Positions 9,001 through 18,566 of a DNA stretch of 64,000 nucleotides are shown piece after piece (positions within the stretch are counted from its first letter, which is position 1; each line of letters opens with the position of its first letter). The notes below the pieces were generated by a model. The model was not told the origin of the DNA and ran no database searches. It was given only the letters and a program-made list of their open reading frames with translations. A program made the position numbers and the translations under genes. The stretch is from NCBI GenBank assembly GCA_003523225.1, contig DPGK01000029.1:135188-199187 (forward strand). The letters are read 5' to 3'. The stretch is from Clostridiales bacterium (lineage in GTDB: Bacteria > Bacillota > Clostridia > Oscillospirales > CAG-272).

Positions 9001-11280
9001 ATGGATATAAATAAAGCTTCAAAAGAAAAACGCTGGGAGCTGCGCGGAGGCATTCCCGACGCTCAGGGCGAGGCGGAAATTGCCGCGATAAGCGCGGCGG
9101 TCGGTGTTTCGCCTATTGCCGCACGGCTGCTTTGGGGACGCGGTTGCCGGACTCCGGAGGCGGCAAAGAGCTTCCTTTCAATGGGAGACACGCTGCTGCA
9201 CGACCCGTATCTTCTGCCCGGAATGAGCGAGGCGGTGGAACGTATCGGGCGTGCGCTTGAAAATCCCGAGGAGCATATTGTGATATACGGGGATTACGAT
9301 GTGGACGGAGTAACCTCCGTCAGTGCGCTTTACCTTTACCTGCGGGAAAGAAATCCCGATGTGTGTCTTGAATATTACATCCCGAGCCGCAGTGAGGAGG
9401 GATACGGAATGTCCTGCGCCGCAGTCGACACTCTTGCCTCGCGCGGCGCAACGCTGATAATCACCGTTGATACCGGAATCACCGCCGAGGATGAGGTGGA
9501 CTATGCAACATCCCTCGGAATTGACGTCATAGTGACCGATCACCACGAGTGCCGTGAAACGCTGCCCCGCGCGCTGGCTGTCATAGACCCTCACCGTTCG
9601 GACAGCCCGTATCCTTTTTGCGAGCTTGCGGGAGTTGGGGTGGTGTTCAAGCTCATCTGCGCCTGCGAGATCGACCTGTGCCGCCGCCGTGGCGAGCCTG
9701 AGATCGACGGAGTGCGCCGCGCCTTCCGCGGGTGGGCGGATCTTGCCGCCATAGGCACTATTGCCGATGTAATGCCGCTGAGGGATGAAAACCGCATGAT
9801 AGTGGCATACGGGCTTACGCGCATTGAGCGCACCGAGCGTCCCGGACTTGCCGCACTGCTTGAGGCGGCGCAGTCCGGTCAGGGCGTAAAGAGCGCTGAC
9901 GGAGCGTCCTCCGCTCCCAAAAAACGGCGTATCAACGCCGGGTATATAGGATTTGGCATTGCGCCGCGGATAAACGCGGCGGGAAGAATGGCTGACGCCG
10001 GCATCGCCGCCGATCTCTTTCTTACCTCGGACTCAGAGCGTGCGGCGCAGCTTGCCGTGCGGCTTTGCGAGATAAACCGCGAGCGTCAGACTGAGGAAAA
10101 CCGCACCGCCGAGGAGGCATTCGCCAAGATAGAGGCGGAATGCGATCCCGCCAAGGACCGTATCATAGTCGTCGCGGACGACGGATGGCAGCAGGGGATC
10201 ATCGGTATCGTTGCTTCACGAGTGGTTGAGCGGTATGGAATGCCTGCGATCCTTATCACCTTCAACGGTGCAAAAAAACAGTATGGGTCAGAGGGGGACG
10301 ATGAGCCCTCCCCGGATGATATTGGAAAAGGCTCGGGAAGAAGCATCAAGGGGCTTAATCTGTGCGATGCGCTGGCTTCCTGCTCGGATATACTTACAAG
10401 GTACGGCGGACATGAGCTTGCCGCGGGACTTTCCGTGGAGCGCGGAAGAATTGATGAGCTGCGCCGCCGTCTCAACGAATACGCAAGCGCCTGTCTTGAC
10501 GGCGGGGAAATAAAGCTTGCGGTTTCCGCCGACTGCGAGGTCAAGGGCGACGACCTGACTATGGAGCTTGCCGAGGAGCTGCGCGCTTTTGAGCCTTGCG
10601 GAGTTGCCAATCCGACGCCTGCGTTTATTCTTCGCAGCGCCGCTGTAATGCGCATTTCCCCGATAGGAGCGGGAAAGCACACAAAGCTCACTCTTAACGC
10701 TGACGGCAATGTGCTGGGCGCGGTCTGGTTCGGAATGCCGGCGTCGTCGCTTGACTTCCATGAGAATGACCGCATAGACCTTATCTTCAATCTTGACATA
10801 AACGAATTTCGCGGATCATCCTCCCTTCAGCTGCTTGTATGCGACGCGCGGCTGTGCGCCGGACGACGTGAGGCGCGGGCGCGGCAGAGATGCCGTTTTG
10901 ACGAGATACTTGCCGGAGCAGATTTTGACGAGTCGGAGGATGTGCTGCCATCGCGCCAGGATTTTGCCCGTGTTTACCGCGCTCTGGCGCATGAGCTGAG
11001 ATCCGGGCGGGACGCCTTTACCGACGAGACTGCAATGTGGCTTATAAACCGGGGATCTGACGGGTCGGGGCGGGAAAAGGAAACGATATGCTACTCCAAA
11101 TTCCGTGCAATACTTGCGGTATTCGGGGAAATGAATATATTCGAGGTCGGCGAGCCGACTCCGGGAAGCTTCCGTATAACGGCGCTTCCCTCGACGGGAA
11201 AGATTAATCTTGAAAGCTCCCGTCTGCTCAGCCGGCTGCGCGGTCAGTGCCGGAAGCACGGCGGCGCGGGACAATCATGA
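9001..11280 (+). CDS. recJ: Single-stranded-DNA-specific exonuclease RecJ
   Basis: A 759-residue 5'-3' exonuclease of the DHH/DHHA1 superfamily, used in recombination and repair. The N-terminal nuclease core has YGDYDVDGVTS (motif I), DTGI, VTDHHE (the DHH motif) and DPHRSDSPYPF. The DHHA1 part contains GSGRSIKGLNL and RYGGHELAAG. The OB-fold region follows, then a C-terminal extension (about residues 620-759) like that of Bacillus-type long RecJ proteins. The ribosome site is weak (AAGG well upstream). Its stop overlaps the rel start by four bases (ATGA). The recJ-rel-dtd-hemZ order is common in Clostridia. Confidence 0.95.
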   Translation: MDINKASKEKRWELRGGIPDAQGEAEIAAISAAVGVSPIAARLLWGRGCRTPEAAKSFLSMGDTLLHDPYLLPGMSEAVERIGRALENPEEHIVIYGDYDVDGVTSVSALYLYLRERNPDVCLEYYIPSRSEEGYGMSCAAVDTLASRGATLIITVDTGITAEDEVDYATSLGIDVIVTDHHECRETLPRALAVIDPHRSDSPYPFCELAGVGVVFKLICACEIDLCRRRGEPEIDGVRRAFRGWADLAAIGTIADVMPLRDENRMIVAYGLTRIERTERPGLAALLEAAQSGQGVKSADGASSAPKKRRINAGYIGFGIAPRINAAGRMADAGIAADLFLTSDSERAAQLAVRLCEINRERQTEENRTAEEAFAKIEAECDPAKDRIIVVADDGWQQGIIGIVASRVVERYGMPAILITFNGAKKQYGSEGDDEPSPDDIGKGSGRSIKGLNLCDALASCSDILTRYGGHELAAGLSVERGRIDELRRRLNEYASACLDGGEIKLAVSADCEVKGDDLTMELAEELRAFEPCGVANPTPAFILRSAAVMRISPIGAGKHTKLTLNADGNVLGAVWFGMPASSLDFHENDRIDLIFNLDINEFRGSSSLQLLVCDARLCAGRREARARQRCRFDEILAGADFDESEDVLPSRQDFARVYRALAHELRSGRDAFTDETAMWLINRGSDGSGREKETICYSKFRAILAVFGEMNIFEVGEPTPGSFRITALPSTGKINLESSRLLSRLRGQCRKHGGAGQS

Positions 11281-13703
11281 AACAGGACGAAACTCATATG
11301 AGCAAGAACAACGAAACAGAAGCTATCAGCAAAAAAACTGCGGCGGATGAAAACGTCGTAAACGACGAAAACGTCGTAAACGACGTAAACGTCGCAAATA
11401 TAACTCCGGCAGACGCAAAGCCTGCTCCTGCAGTTTTTACCGGAGAAATGGACGACGCCGGTCTTGGTGAACACAAGCATTCTATCCCCGGCGAAGCAGG
11501 ACCGGAACGGCTTTACGGAATACTGCGCGCCGCGGGAAATGGGAAAAATTACGATATTCCGAAGATCAAAAAAGCCTATGAATATGCCGCGCGTATGCAT
11601 GAGGGGCAGCTCCGCGACAGCGGGGAGCCTTATATTTCGCATCCGCTTGCCGTTGCCGAGATAGTAGCCGGACTGGGGCTGGATACCGATTCGATCTGCG
11701 CCGCGCTTTTGCATGACACGGTCGAGGACTGTGCCGATAAGACAAGTCTTGGCGAGATATCAAAGCAGTTCGGTCCGACTGTGGCAATGCTTGTTGACGG
11801 GCTTACAAAGATCGTGGCTCTTACCGTTGAGGACAAGGAAGAGGAGCATATTGAGAATCTGCGCAAGATGCTTCTTGCCATGTCCAAGGATATACGCGTA
11901 ATATTCATAAAGCTCTGCGACCGCCTGCACAATATGCGCACGCTTAGCGCAAAATCAGAGAAGAAACAGCGAACGATAGCTCTTGAGACGATGCAGGTCT
12001 ATGCTCCGCTGGCACATAGGCTCGGTATGCAGAGGGTCAAGCAGGATCTTGAAAATCTCGGTCTGTTTTATCTTGACCCGATAGGATATGCCGAGGTAAA
12101 GAACGATATTGAGAAAAAATACGGTCAGAACCAGAATTTCATAGAGAACATCCGCGCGGCGGTCGATGCAAAGCTGAGGGAATACAATATTGATTTTGTC
12201 CTTGAGGGAAGGATCAAAACGGTATACAGCATATACCGCAAGATGTATAACCAGAACAAGAGCTTTGACGAGATCTACGACTTTTACGCACTGCGTATCA
12301 TTGTGGGGACCGAGCTTGAGTGTTACACTGTTCTCGGTATAATTCATGAGATGTTCAACTCGATGCCCGGCAGGTTCAAGGACTATATCTCTACGCCGAA
12401 GCCGAATATGTACCGCTCGCTTCACACGACCGTTATCGGACGGGACGGTATTCCGTTTGAGGTTCAGATAAGGACCCGCGAGATGCATGAGATCGCCGAA
12501 TACGGTGTTGCTGCACACTGGAAATACAAGAGCGGTGAAAAATCCAAGGCGGACATTGACCACAAGCTCGAATGGATAGCAAGACTTATCGAGACCGAGG
12601 ACGGTACCCGCGACCCGGATGAGTTCATGCAGGCGCTTAAAACCGACGTCTTTCATGAGGAGACGTACGTTTTCACTCCCAAGGGAGACGTTATCGCGCT
12701 GCCCTACGGCTCAACGGTCATAGATTTTGCCTATGCGATCCACTCCGCCGTCGGAAACAAAATGACGGGCGCGAAGATAAACGGCATGATAGTGCCTATT
12801 GACCGTGTGCCGCAGAACGGCGAGATAGTTGAAATAATCACCTCCTCCGCCTCAAAGGGACCAAGCCGCGACTGGCTGAAGATAGTAAAGACCAGCGAGG
12901 CGCGCACAAAGATACGCCAGTGGTTCAAAAAGGAAAAGAGGGCGGACAACATCGTTGTGGGACGCGCGGCACTTGAAGCCGAGCTGAAGAGATACGGACG
13001 TTCCTTTACCGACGCGCAGTTTTGCGAGGTGTGCTCCGCCGTCGGTGCGCGCACCGGATTTGCCACCAACGACGACCTTTTCAATACAATAGGCTATGGC
13101 GGACTGTCGGTATCAAAGCTGGCAGTCAAGCTGCGCGATGAATTTGACCGCGTAGTCAAGCCGGAGGAGACTCCGCCTCCGATTACCGAGGCGGCGCAGG
13201 TCCAGATCTCAAAAGCACCTAAGAACGTCAAGACCAACAGCGGTGTTATCGTTGACGGAGAGGTGGGGTGCGAGGTCAAGTTTGCACGCTGCTGCAACCC
13301 GCTGCCCGGAGACCCGATAATAGGATTTATCACAAAAGGTCACGGCATTTCAATACACAAGCGGGATTGCCCCAACGTTATCGAGGGTATGCACAATCTT
13401 GAAAACGCCGACCGCTGGATACCCGCAAAATGGGAAAAGGGCGCGGGCGAGGTGGGCGCAGGAGTATATGAGGCGCAGGTTCAGATCCACGCATACAGCA
13501 CTATAACCCTTATTGCCGATATTACCAGCGCGCTTGCCGAGATGAAGGTCTCGATCCTTCAGATCAACTCGCAGAAGCGGGCTGACGACACAATGCTTAT
13601 CGGCGTCAAGGTGGCATGTAAGAATATCGACCATTATAATTCCATTGTCTCGCGCCTGCGTGCGCTTGCAAATGTTATCGACGTAACGCGCGGGTATGTC
13701 TGA
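11277..13703 (+). CDS. rel: Bifunctional (p)ppGpp synthetase/hydrolase, long RSH
   Basis: An 808-residue stringent-response enzyme. From the N-terminus there are about 70 non-conserved residues and then the HD hydrolase domain with HDTVED intact (His146 from the 11277 start), so hydrolysis should be active. The RelA_SpoT synthetase domain follows (GRIKTVYSIYRKM, FDEIYDFYALR, PKPNMYRSLHTTVIG), then a TGS domain (VFTPKGDVIALPYGSTVIDFAYAIH), a zinc-finger-like region (ARCCNPLPGDPIIGF) and a C-terminal ACT domain. ATG 11277 overlaps recJ by four bases; ATG 11298 (MSKNNE), with AGGA upstream, is an alternative. The N-terminal tail contains a three-copy hexapeptide repeat described separately. Confidence 0.95.
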   Translation: MKQDETHMSKNNETEAISKKTAADENVVNDENVVNDVNVANITPADAKPAPAVFTGEMDDAGLGEHKHSIPGEAGPERLYGILRAAGNGKNYDIPKIKKAYEYAARMHEGQLRDSGEPYISHPLAVAEIVAGLGLDTDSICAALLHDTVEDCADKTSLGEISKQFGPTVAMLVDGLTKIVALTVEDKEEEHIENLRKMLLAMSKDIRVIFIKLCDRLHNMRTLSAKSEKKQRTIALETMQVYAPLAHRLGMQRVKQDLENLGLFYLDPIGYAEVKNDIEKKYGQNQNFIENIRAAVDAKLREYNIDFVLEGRIKTVYSIYRKMYNQNKSFDEIYDFYALRIIVGTELECYTVLGIIHEMFNSMPGRFKDYISTPKPNMYRSLHTTVIGRDGIPFEVQIRTREMHEIAEYGVAAHWKYKSGEKSKADIDHKLEWIARLIETEDGTRDPDEFMQALKTDVFHEETYVFTPKGDVIALPYGSTVIDFAYAIHSAVGNKMTGAKINGMIVPIDRVPQNGEIVEIITSSASKGPSRDWLKIVKTSEARTKIRQWFKKEKRADNIVVGRAALEAELKRYGRSFTDAQFCEVCSAVGARTGFATNDDLFNTIGYGGLSVSKLAVKLRDEFDRVVKPEETPPPITEAAQVQISKAPKNVKTNSGVIVDGEVGCEVKFARCCNPLPGDPIIGFITKGHGISIHKRDCPNVIEGMHNLENADRWIPAKWEKGAGEVGAGVYEAQVQIHAYSTITLIADITSALAEMKVSILQINSQKRADDTMLIGVKVACKNIDHYNSIVSRLRALANVIDVTRGYV
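11346..11399 (+). repeat. Three 18-bp in-frame tandem repeats in the rel N-terminal tail
   Basis: Units at 11346-11363, 11364-11381 and 11382-11399 encode DENVVN, DENVVN and DVNVAN. The first two units differ at one base; the third has diverged. The repeat lies before the HD domain, in a part that is not conserved in RSH proteins. Confidence 0.85.
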
Positions 13704-13794
13704 TAACTGCTGTCGCAGACAGCACATGAATGTACGTTTAAGTTAAAAGTTAAAAAATGCAGAAAGCGCCGCCCCGGCGGCAGGGAGAGCCAAC

Positions 13795-14259
13795 ATGATT
13801 GCGGTTTTACAGCGTGTTTCCTCAGCGTCAGTCGAAACTGACGGAAGAATATGCGGCAGATGCGGCAGAGGTCTGCTGATCCTTCTCGGAGTAGCCGTAG
13901 GCGACGGTATTGCCGATGCCGATGCGCTTGCCGAAAAAATATCCAAGCTGAGAATCTTTGAGGACGGTACAGGCAGGATGAACCGCTCGGTGATCGATGT
14001 CGGCGGCGGTGCGCTGGTGGTTTCAAACTTTACCCTGCTTGCCGATTACCGTCACGGCAACAGACCCGGTTTTACTGGTGCGGCGGCGCCGGATGAAGCG
14101 CGTCGGCTTTACGAGTATTTCTCGGCGAAGCTTGCGTCTTGCGGGATTCCGGTGGGTAACGGCGTTTTCGGCGCCGATATGCAGGTCACTCTCTGCAACG
14201 ACGGACCGGTTACTATGACTCTTGACAGCACTGTATTGCTCGGAAAGGCGGGACATTGA
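13795..14259 (+). CDS. dtd: D-aminoacyl-tRNA deacylase
   Basis: A 154-residue, full-length DTD that removes D-amino acids wrongly attached to tRNA. The start MIAVLQRVSSASV matches the family N-terminus. The active-site strand SNFTLLADYRHGNRPGF corresponds to the SQFTL motif, and the Gly-cisPro chiral gate is present as NDGPVTM near the C-terminus, preceded by GVFGADMQVTL. The ribosome site is AGGGAGAG, just before ATG 13795. It follows rel after 91 bases and precedes hemZ by three bases, so the two are probably co-translated. Confidence 0.93.
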   Translation: MIAVLQRVSSASVETDGRICGRCGRGLLILLGVAVGDGIADADALAEKISKLRIFEDGTGRMNRSVIDVGGGALVVSNFTLLADYRHGNRPGFTGAAAPDEARRLYEYFSAKLASCGIPVGNGVFGADMQVTLCNDGPVTMTLDSTVLLGKAGH

Positions 14260-14262
14260 TCT

Positions 14263-15750
14263 ATGATTATTCATCTTGAGGGAAACCTGAACCGGTACTA
14301 TGTTCAGACGCTTTGTATGATATTCTTCCCCGGGGAGAAATTCTCTGAGGGAGAGATACCGTCTCCGGACAAGCCCGAACTGTGGGTCAGCCTTACAAAA
14401 AACGAAAACGGCTACTCGGCGTCGGCTCGCGCCGTGCTGGGTGAGCGCTCGGCTGAGGCGGAAAAGGAGCAGGAGCAGGACGGCACAATGACAGATGAGC
14501 GCTGCTCAAAGCTCGCTGTCGGCGGAGCGGTGATAGGCGCGCTCGGCTCGTTGCTTGAATACCGCCCGTCATGGGGAATGCTGACCGGAGTGCGCCCGTC
14601 AAAGGTCGCCACCGAGATGCTTTCCGCCGGAATGAGCAAAACTAAGGTCAAAAAAACGCTGACGAGCCAGTATATGACCTTCCCCAAAAAAGCGGCTCTT
14701 GCCACCGATGTGGCGCTCAATGAGCAGAAGATCATCGGTACTCCGAACGTGGCGGATTGCTCTATATACATATCCATTCCGTTCTGCCCGACCCGCTGCG
14801 CATACTGTTCGTTTGTTTCATATACCTCAAAACGGCTGCTGTCGCTGATCCCCGAATATGTTGACAGACTTTGCGGGGATATCCGCGAGGTCATGAGCGC
14901 CGCACGTCGGTTGGGGCTCAGGATAAAGACAGTTTATGTGGGCGGCGGGACGCCGACGGTGCTGAGTCCCGATCAGATATCCCGGCTGCTTTCCACAATA
15001 AATGAGTGCGTGGACGTTGGCTCGCTTGAGGAATTCACATTTGAGGCGGGAAGACCGGACACAATAACCCCCGAAAAGCTGAGGGCGGCGGCGCAGCTCG
15101 GCGTCACACGCATGAGCGTCAATCCGCAGACTCTCTGCCCGGAGGTACTGGCGGGGATAGGAAGAACGCATACGGTGGAGGATTTTTACCGCGCTTATTC
15201 CGACGCGCGTGAGTCGGGAATCCCGTGTATCAACGCCGACCTGATCGCAGGTCTGCCCGGAGATACCTTTACGCGCTTTTCGGCAACCGTGGACGGGATC
15301 CTTGCCCTGAGACCCGAGAACATCACCGTTCACACCTTCTGCGTCAAAAATGCGGCGGAGCTGAAGCAGACTGCCGGAATCTACTCTATGCGCGGCGGGG
15401 ATGTGGGCAAGTGCGTGGATTATTCGCAGATAAAGTCACAGCAGGCGGGATATGTCCCATACTATATGTACCGCCAGAAGAATACCGTGGGAAATTACGA
15501 AAACGTCGGGTTTGCCCTCCCCGGATATGAGGGAAGGTATAACATCTACATGATGGAGGAGGTCCACACCATTCTTGCGGTAGGAGCGGGGGCTGTTACC
15601 AAGCTCGTGCGCCTGCACCCGGCGGACGGTACACGGCCTGTGATACGTCGGCTGTTCAATCCAAAGTATCCGTTTGAATATCTGCGTGAAAACAAATGCG
15701 CAGAGCTGCGCCGGGGGATTGAGGACTTTTTCGCGGAATATCCGCTTTGA
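14263..15750 (+). CDS. hemZ: HemZ-type radical SAM protein (coproporphyrinogen dehydrogenase-like)
   Basis: A 495-residue radical SAM enzyme. The first 150 residues are the HemZ-specific domain (MIIHLEGNLNRYYVQTLC at the start; WGMLTGVRPSKV near residue 107). The [4Fe-4S] motif CPTRCAYC (CX3CX2C) comes at about residue 175, after SIYISIPF. The SAM-binding VGGGTPTVLSPDQI follows. The HemN/HemW barrel then has GLPGDT and the C-terminal NYENVGFALPG. Family members are annotated as oxygen-independent coproporphyrinogen III oxidases, but close relatives (HemW) are heme chaperones, so the exact role is uncertain. No other heme biosynthesis gene lies in the window. Confidence 0.88.
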   Translation: MIIHLEGNLNRYYVQTLCMIFFPGEKFSEGEIPSPDKPELWVSLTKNENGYSASARAVLGERSAEAEKEQEQDGTMTDERCSKLAVGGAVIGALGSLLEYRPSWGMLTGVRPSKVATEMLSAGMSKTKVKKTLTSQYMTFPKKAALATDVALNEQKIIGTPNVADCSIYISIPFCPTRCAYCSFVSYTSKRLLSLIPEYVDRLCGDIREVMSAARRLGLRIKTVYVGGGTPTVLSPDQISRLLSTINECVDVGSLEEFTFEAGRPDTITPEKLRAAAQLGVTRMSVNPQTLCPEVLAGIGRTHTVEDFYRAYSDARESGIPCINADLIAGLPGDTFTRFSATVDGILALRPENITVHTFCVKNAAELKQTAGIYSMRGGDVGKCVDYSQIKSQQAGYVPYYMYRQKNTVGNYENVGFALPGYEGRYNIYMMEEVHTILAVGAGAVTKLVRLHPADGTRPVIRRLFNPKYPFEYLRENKCAELRRGIEDFFAEYPL

Positions 15751-15868
15751 TCCTGCGCTCACAGCGACGGGATAAAAGCTCAAAATAATATAATAATGTA
15801 ATTTGTCTTGTCCGCGCTCATATAATTGAATGGTTGAGCCGCAAGGTGTGCGGCACGGGAGGTTTTAA

Positions 15869-17548
15869 GTGAGCAGGTATGAGCTGAGCGGAAATACAGC
15901 AGTAAAAAAAGCCGGAAAGCGTTATATGGGAGGAATGCTGATCCTTTCGGTTTCCACCCTTTTATGCAAGGTCATAGGTCTGCTTTTCAAGATCCCGATG
16001 CTGAGAATAATAGGCATCGAGGGGATGGCGTATTTTTCTTCTGCCTACCATATTTATATGCTGCTGCTCACAATGTCAACGGCGGGGCTTCCGGTCGCGC
16101 TTTCAATGATGACGGCAAAAAGCGCGGCGCGCGGCGACCGTTCCGAGGTAAGCCGCATCTGGCAGGTGTCGCTCTCCCTGCTTTTGCCGCTCGGCGTTAT
16201 AGGAACTGCGGTGCTTTACTTCGGGGCAGGATATTTTGCGGAATGGATAAGCATCCCGGGGTCTGAATACGCCATAAAAGCAATTTCTCCCACCCTGTTT
16301 TTTATCTGCGTGTCAAGCGCGGCGAGAGGATATTTTCAGGGGCATGAGATAATGACCCCCACGGCGCTCTCCCAGCTTATAGAATCGCTCTCAAAGCTGC
16401 TGCTTGGAATGGGCTTTGCATATGTGGCAATAAACCGCGGAGTGGATTCTCCTCATGTTGCAGCCGCGGCAATTTTGGGGCTTACCGTAGGAGTTGCCGG
16501 CGGGGCTTTGTATCTTACGCTCAGAAAGCTGGTCTTCCCGCAAACGCGGGCATACCGCAGTCTGTACACTGCCGCTTCCGACCCTGCGCCGCGTCGCACG
16601 CTGGCGGCACAGATGATAAAGATCGCGTTTCCCGTCACAATAAGCGCCTCCGTTACCAGCCTTGCAGGTCTTGCCGATACGGCGATGATCACCTCACGGC
16701 TCACCGGGAGCGGTCTGGCATATGATACCGCGTTGGCACTGTACAGCGCCTACTCAAATCTTGCCGTGCCGCTTTATAACCTTCCTACGGCGCTTATAAC
16801 TCCGGTCGCCATGTCGCTGGTCCCCGCACTTTCCGCGGCAGTCGCCGCGGGGGAGGATAAGACCGCGGCGGAGGTGCTTCGCACGGCATTCAAGGTCACG
16901 CTGTGCGCGGCGATCCCGGCGTCACTGGGGCTTGCAGTGTTTGCACGTCCGGTGCTTGCGATGATATATCCCGCCGAGAGCGGGTCGGTGGCGGCGGCAG
17001 CCCCGCTGCTTTCGGTGCTTGCGTCGTCGGTCGTGTTTTCCTGCATCATCACCGTGACCAATGCGGCGCTTCAGTCATACTCTCATCCGTCAATGCCCAT
17101 CGTGTCTATTGCGGCGGGGACTCTTGTCAAGGTGCTGTCGGAATATCTGCTTGTCGGTTCTACGGTCGGAATTTACGGCGCGCCTCTCAGCACGCTGCTT
17201 TGCAGTGTGACTGTGGTGCTTATAAACCTGATATTTATGCACAAATACACTCCCGCACAGGGAATTTTCCGTATCGGAGCTGTCCTGCGTCCGCTCGCTG
17301 CCTCGGTGGTGGCGATAGCGGCGGCAATTGCTGTCTTTGTTGGCGCAACGGGACTCGGCGCGGGGAACACCGTATCACTTCTCGCGGCGATAGCGGCGGC
17401 GGTGCTGATCTATGCCGTTGCGGCGCTGAAGCTGAGCGCTGTCACGGCGGAGGATATAGAAATGCTGCCGTTTGGCGAGAAGGCGGCAAAGCTGCTCGGA
17501 AGGGTCGGGATGTTCCGCCCGATCCGCCGCAGCAGACGCGGAAAATAA
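15869..17548 (+). CDS. SpoVB/YabM-family polysaccharide or lipid flippase
   Basis: A 559-residue polytopic protein of the MOP (MurJ/Wzx) superfamily, with about 14 hydrophobic segments and no signal peptide. The N-terminus KRYMGGMLILSVSTLLCKVIGLLFKI and the segment STAGLPVALSMMTAKSAARG are typical of the SpoVB group. It probably flips lipid-linked wall or cortex precursors. The start is GTG 15869 with GGGAGG six bases upstream. A TATAAT at 15821-15826 without a good -35, and a six-bp hairpin (15838-15854), lie in the 118-base upstream gap. The gene order with mazG, yabO, yabP, yabQ and divIC matches the Bacillus yabM-divIC block. Confidence 0.9.
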   Translation: MSRYELSGNTAVKKAGKRYMGGMLILSVSTLLCKVIGLLFKIPMLRIIGIEGMAYFSSAYHIYMLLLTMSTAGLPVALSMMTAKSAARGDRSEVSRIWQVSLSLLLPLGVIGTAVLYFGAGYFAEWISIPGSEYAIKAISPTLFFICVSSAARGYFQGHEIMTPTALSQLIESLSKLLLGMGFAYVAINRGVDSPHVAAAAILGLTVGVAGGALYLTLRKLVFPQTRAYRSLYTAASDPAPRRTLAAQMIKIAFPVTISASVTSLAGLADTAMITSRLTGSGLAYDTALALYSAYSNLAVPLYNLPTALITPVAMSLVPALSAAVAAGEDKTAAEVLRTAFKVTLCAAIPASLGLAVFARPVLAMIYPAESGSVAAAAPLLSVLASSVVFSCIITVTNAALQSYSHPSMPIVSIAAGTLVKVLSEYLLVGSTVGIYGAPLSTLLCSVTVVLINLIFMHKYTPAQGIFRIGAVLRPLAASVVAIAAAIAVFVGATGLGAGNTVSLLAAIAAAVLIYAVAALKLSAVTAEDIEMLPFGEKAAKLLGRVGMFRPIRRSRRGK

Positions 17549-17646
17549 ACCGTGAGGGACGGAAATTATATTATTTTCGGTTTTGTATGGCTTTTCGGCA
17601 TCAATTCCGGGTGGAATGTCAAAACTGACAGAAAGGAATCATAAAA

Positions 17647-18465
17647 ATGAATCAGAAGGAAAAAATCGAATATATAGTCGGCAAAGGAGGAGGCAGCTAT
17701 ACCTTTGACGACCTTTGCCTGATACTTGAGATACTCCGCGGTGAGGGCGGATGTCCGTGGGATCGCGAGCAGACGCACGAGAGCATCCGGGCAAGTCTTA
17801 TTGAGGAGACATATGAGGTAATTGAGGCGATAGATACCAATGACCCGAAGCTGATGCGCGAGGAGCTGGGAGACGTGCTGCTTCAGGTGGTGTTTCACTC
17901 TCAGATCGCCGCAGAGGCGGGGGAGTTTAATATTTCCGGTGTGGCAAACGATATCTGTGAAAAGCTGGTGCATCGCCACCCGCACGTCTTCGGCAGCGTA
18001 AAAGCGGACACCTCCGACGAGGTGCTGAAAAATTGGGAGGTCATAAAGAGTCACGAGAAGCACCGAGATACCGTGACCTCAAAGCTGCGCGCTATTCCTT
18101 TGGCGCTTCCGGCGCTTATGCGCGCGCAGAAGGTTGGAAAAAAGGCGGATTTCTTTGATTTTGACAGCGCCGATGCGGTGCTTGAGAAGCTTAAGGAGGA
18201 AGCCGCCGAGGTTTCCGAGGCGGCGGCATCGGAGGATCCTGCCGCCGTTGAGGAGGAGCTTGGCGACCTGCTTCTGACCGTTACAAGCCTTGCCCGCAAG
18301 CTCGGTGTTGACAGCGAGCGGGCGCTCAGCCGCGCAACGGACAAGTTCATTGATCGCTTTGAGCGTGTGGAGCAGGAGGCTGAGGCAATGGGAAAGCATC
18401 CATCTGAGCTTTCAATGACCGAGCTTGACACGATATGGGATCGCATCAAGCACGAAAAAATGTGA
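17647..18465 (+). CDS. mazG: MazG nucleoside triphosphate pyrophosphohydrolase
   Basis: A 272-residue protein with two MazG domains. The first (residues about 30-105) has the full helix set GGCPWDREQTHESIRASLIE, then EETYEVIEAI and ELGDVLLQVVFHSQIA, which supplies the EExxE and ExxD metal ligands. The second (about 165-235) has LKEEAAEVSEA and EELGDLLLTVTSLARKL. It should hydrolyse non-canonical NTPs to NMP and pyrophosphate in the cytoplasm. The syntenic Bacillus gene, yabN, carries an additional N-terminal tetrapyrrole-methylase-like domain; it is absent here. AAAGGA precedes ATG 17647. Confidence 0.93.
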   Translation: MNQKEKIEYIVGKGGGSYTFDDLCLILEILRGEGGCPWDREQTHESIRASLIEETYEVIEAIDTNDPKLMREELGDVLLQVVFHSQIAAEAGEFNISGVANDICEKLVHRHPHVFGSVKADTSDEVLKNWEVIKSHEKHRDTVTSKLRAIPLALPALMRAQKVGKKADFFDFDSADAVLEKLKEEAAEVSEAAASEDPAAVEEELGDLLLTVTSLARKLGVDSERALSRATDKFIDRFERVEQEAEAMGKHPSELSMTELDTIWDRIKHEKM

Positions 18466-18502
18466 ACATTTTGTAAATTGTGATCGCTTGAGCGCTGCAA
18501 TA

Positions 18503-18531
18503 TTGCAATCCGCACAGAAAAAATGTATAAT
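18503..18531 (+). promoter_or_regulatory. Sigma-A promoter of rqcP/yabO
   Basis: TTGCAA (18503-18508), 17-base spacer, TATAAT (18526-18531). The expected transcription start falls at the beginning of the palindrome at 18537-18555. Confidence 0.7.
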
Positions 18532-18536
18532 GAAAC

Positions 18537-18555
18537 TTACCTTACGGTAAGGTAA
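18537..18555. promoter_or_regulatory. Palindrome over the transcription start and ribosome site of rqcP/yabO
   Basis: A perfect 9-bp inverted repeat with a one-base centre (TTACCTTAC g GTAAGGTAA). It begins six bases after the -10 hexamer, and its right arm contains the AAGG that serves as ribosome site for ATG 18567. It could be a repressor operator or a leader hairpin hiding the ribosome site. Confidence 0.6.
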
Positions 18556-18566
18556 ACAGTAAAAAA

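Noticed and set aside
11346..11399. A CRISPR-like repeat array
   Set aside because: The units are contiguous without spacers, three copies only, and in frame inside rel.
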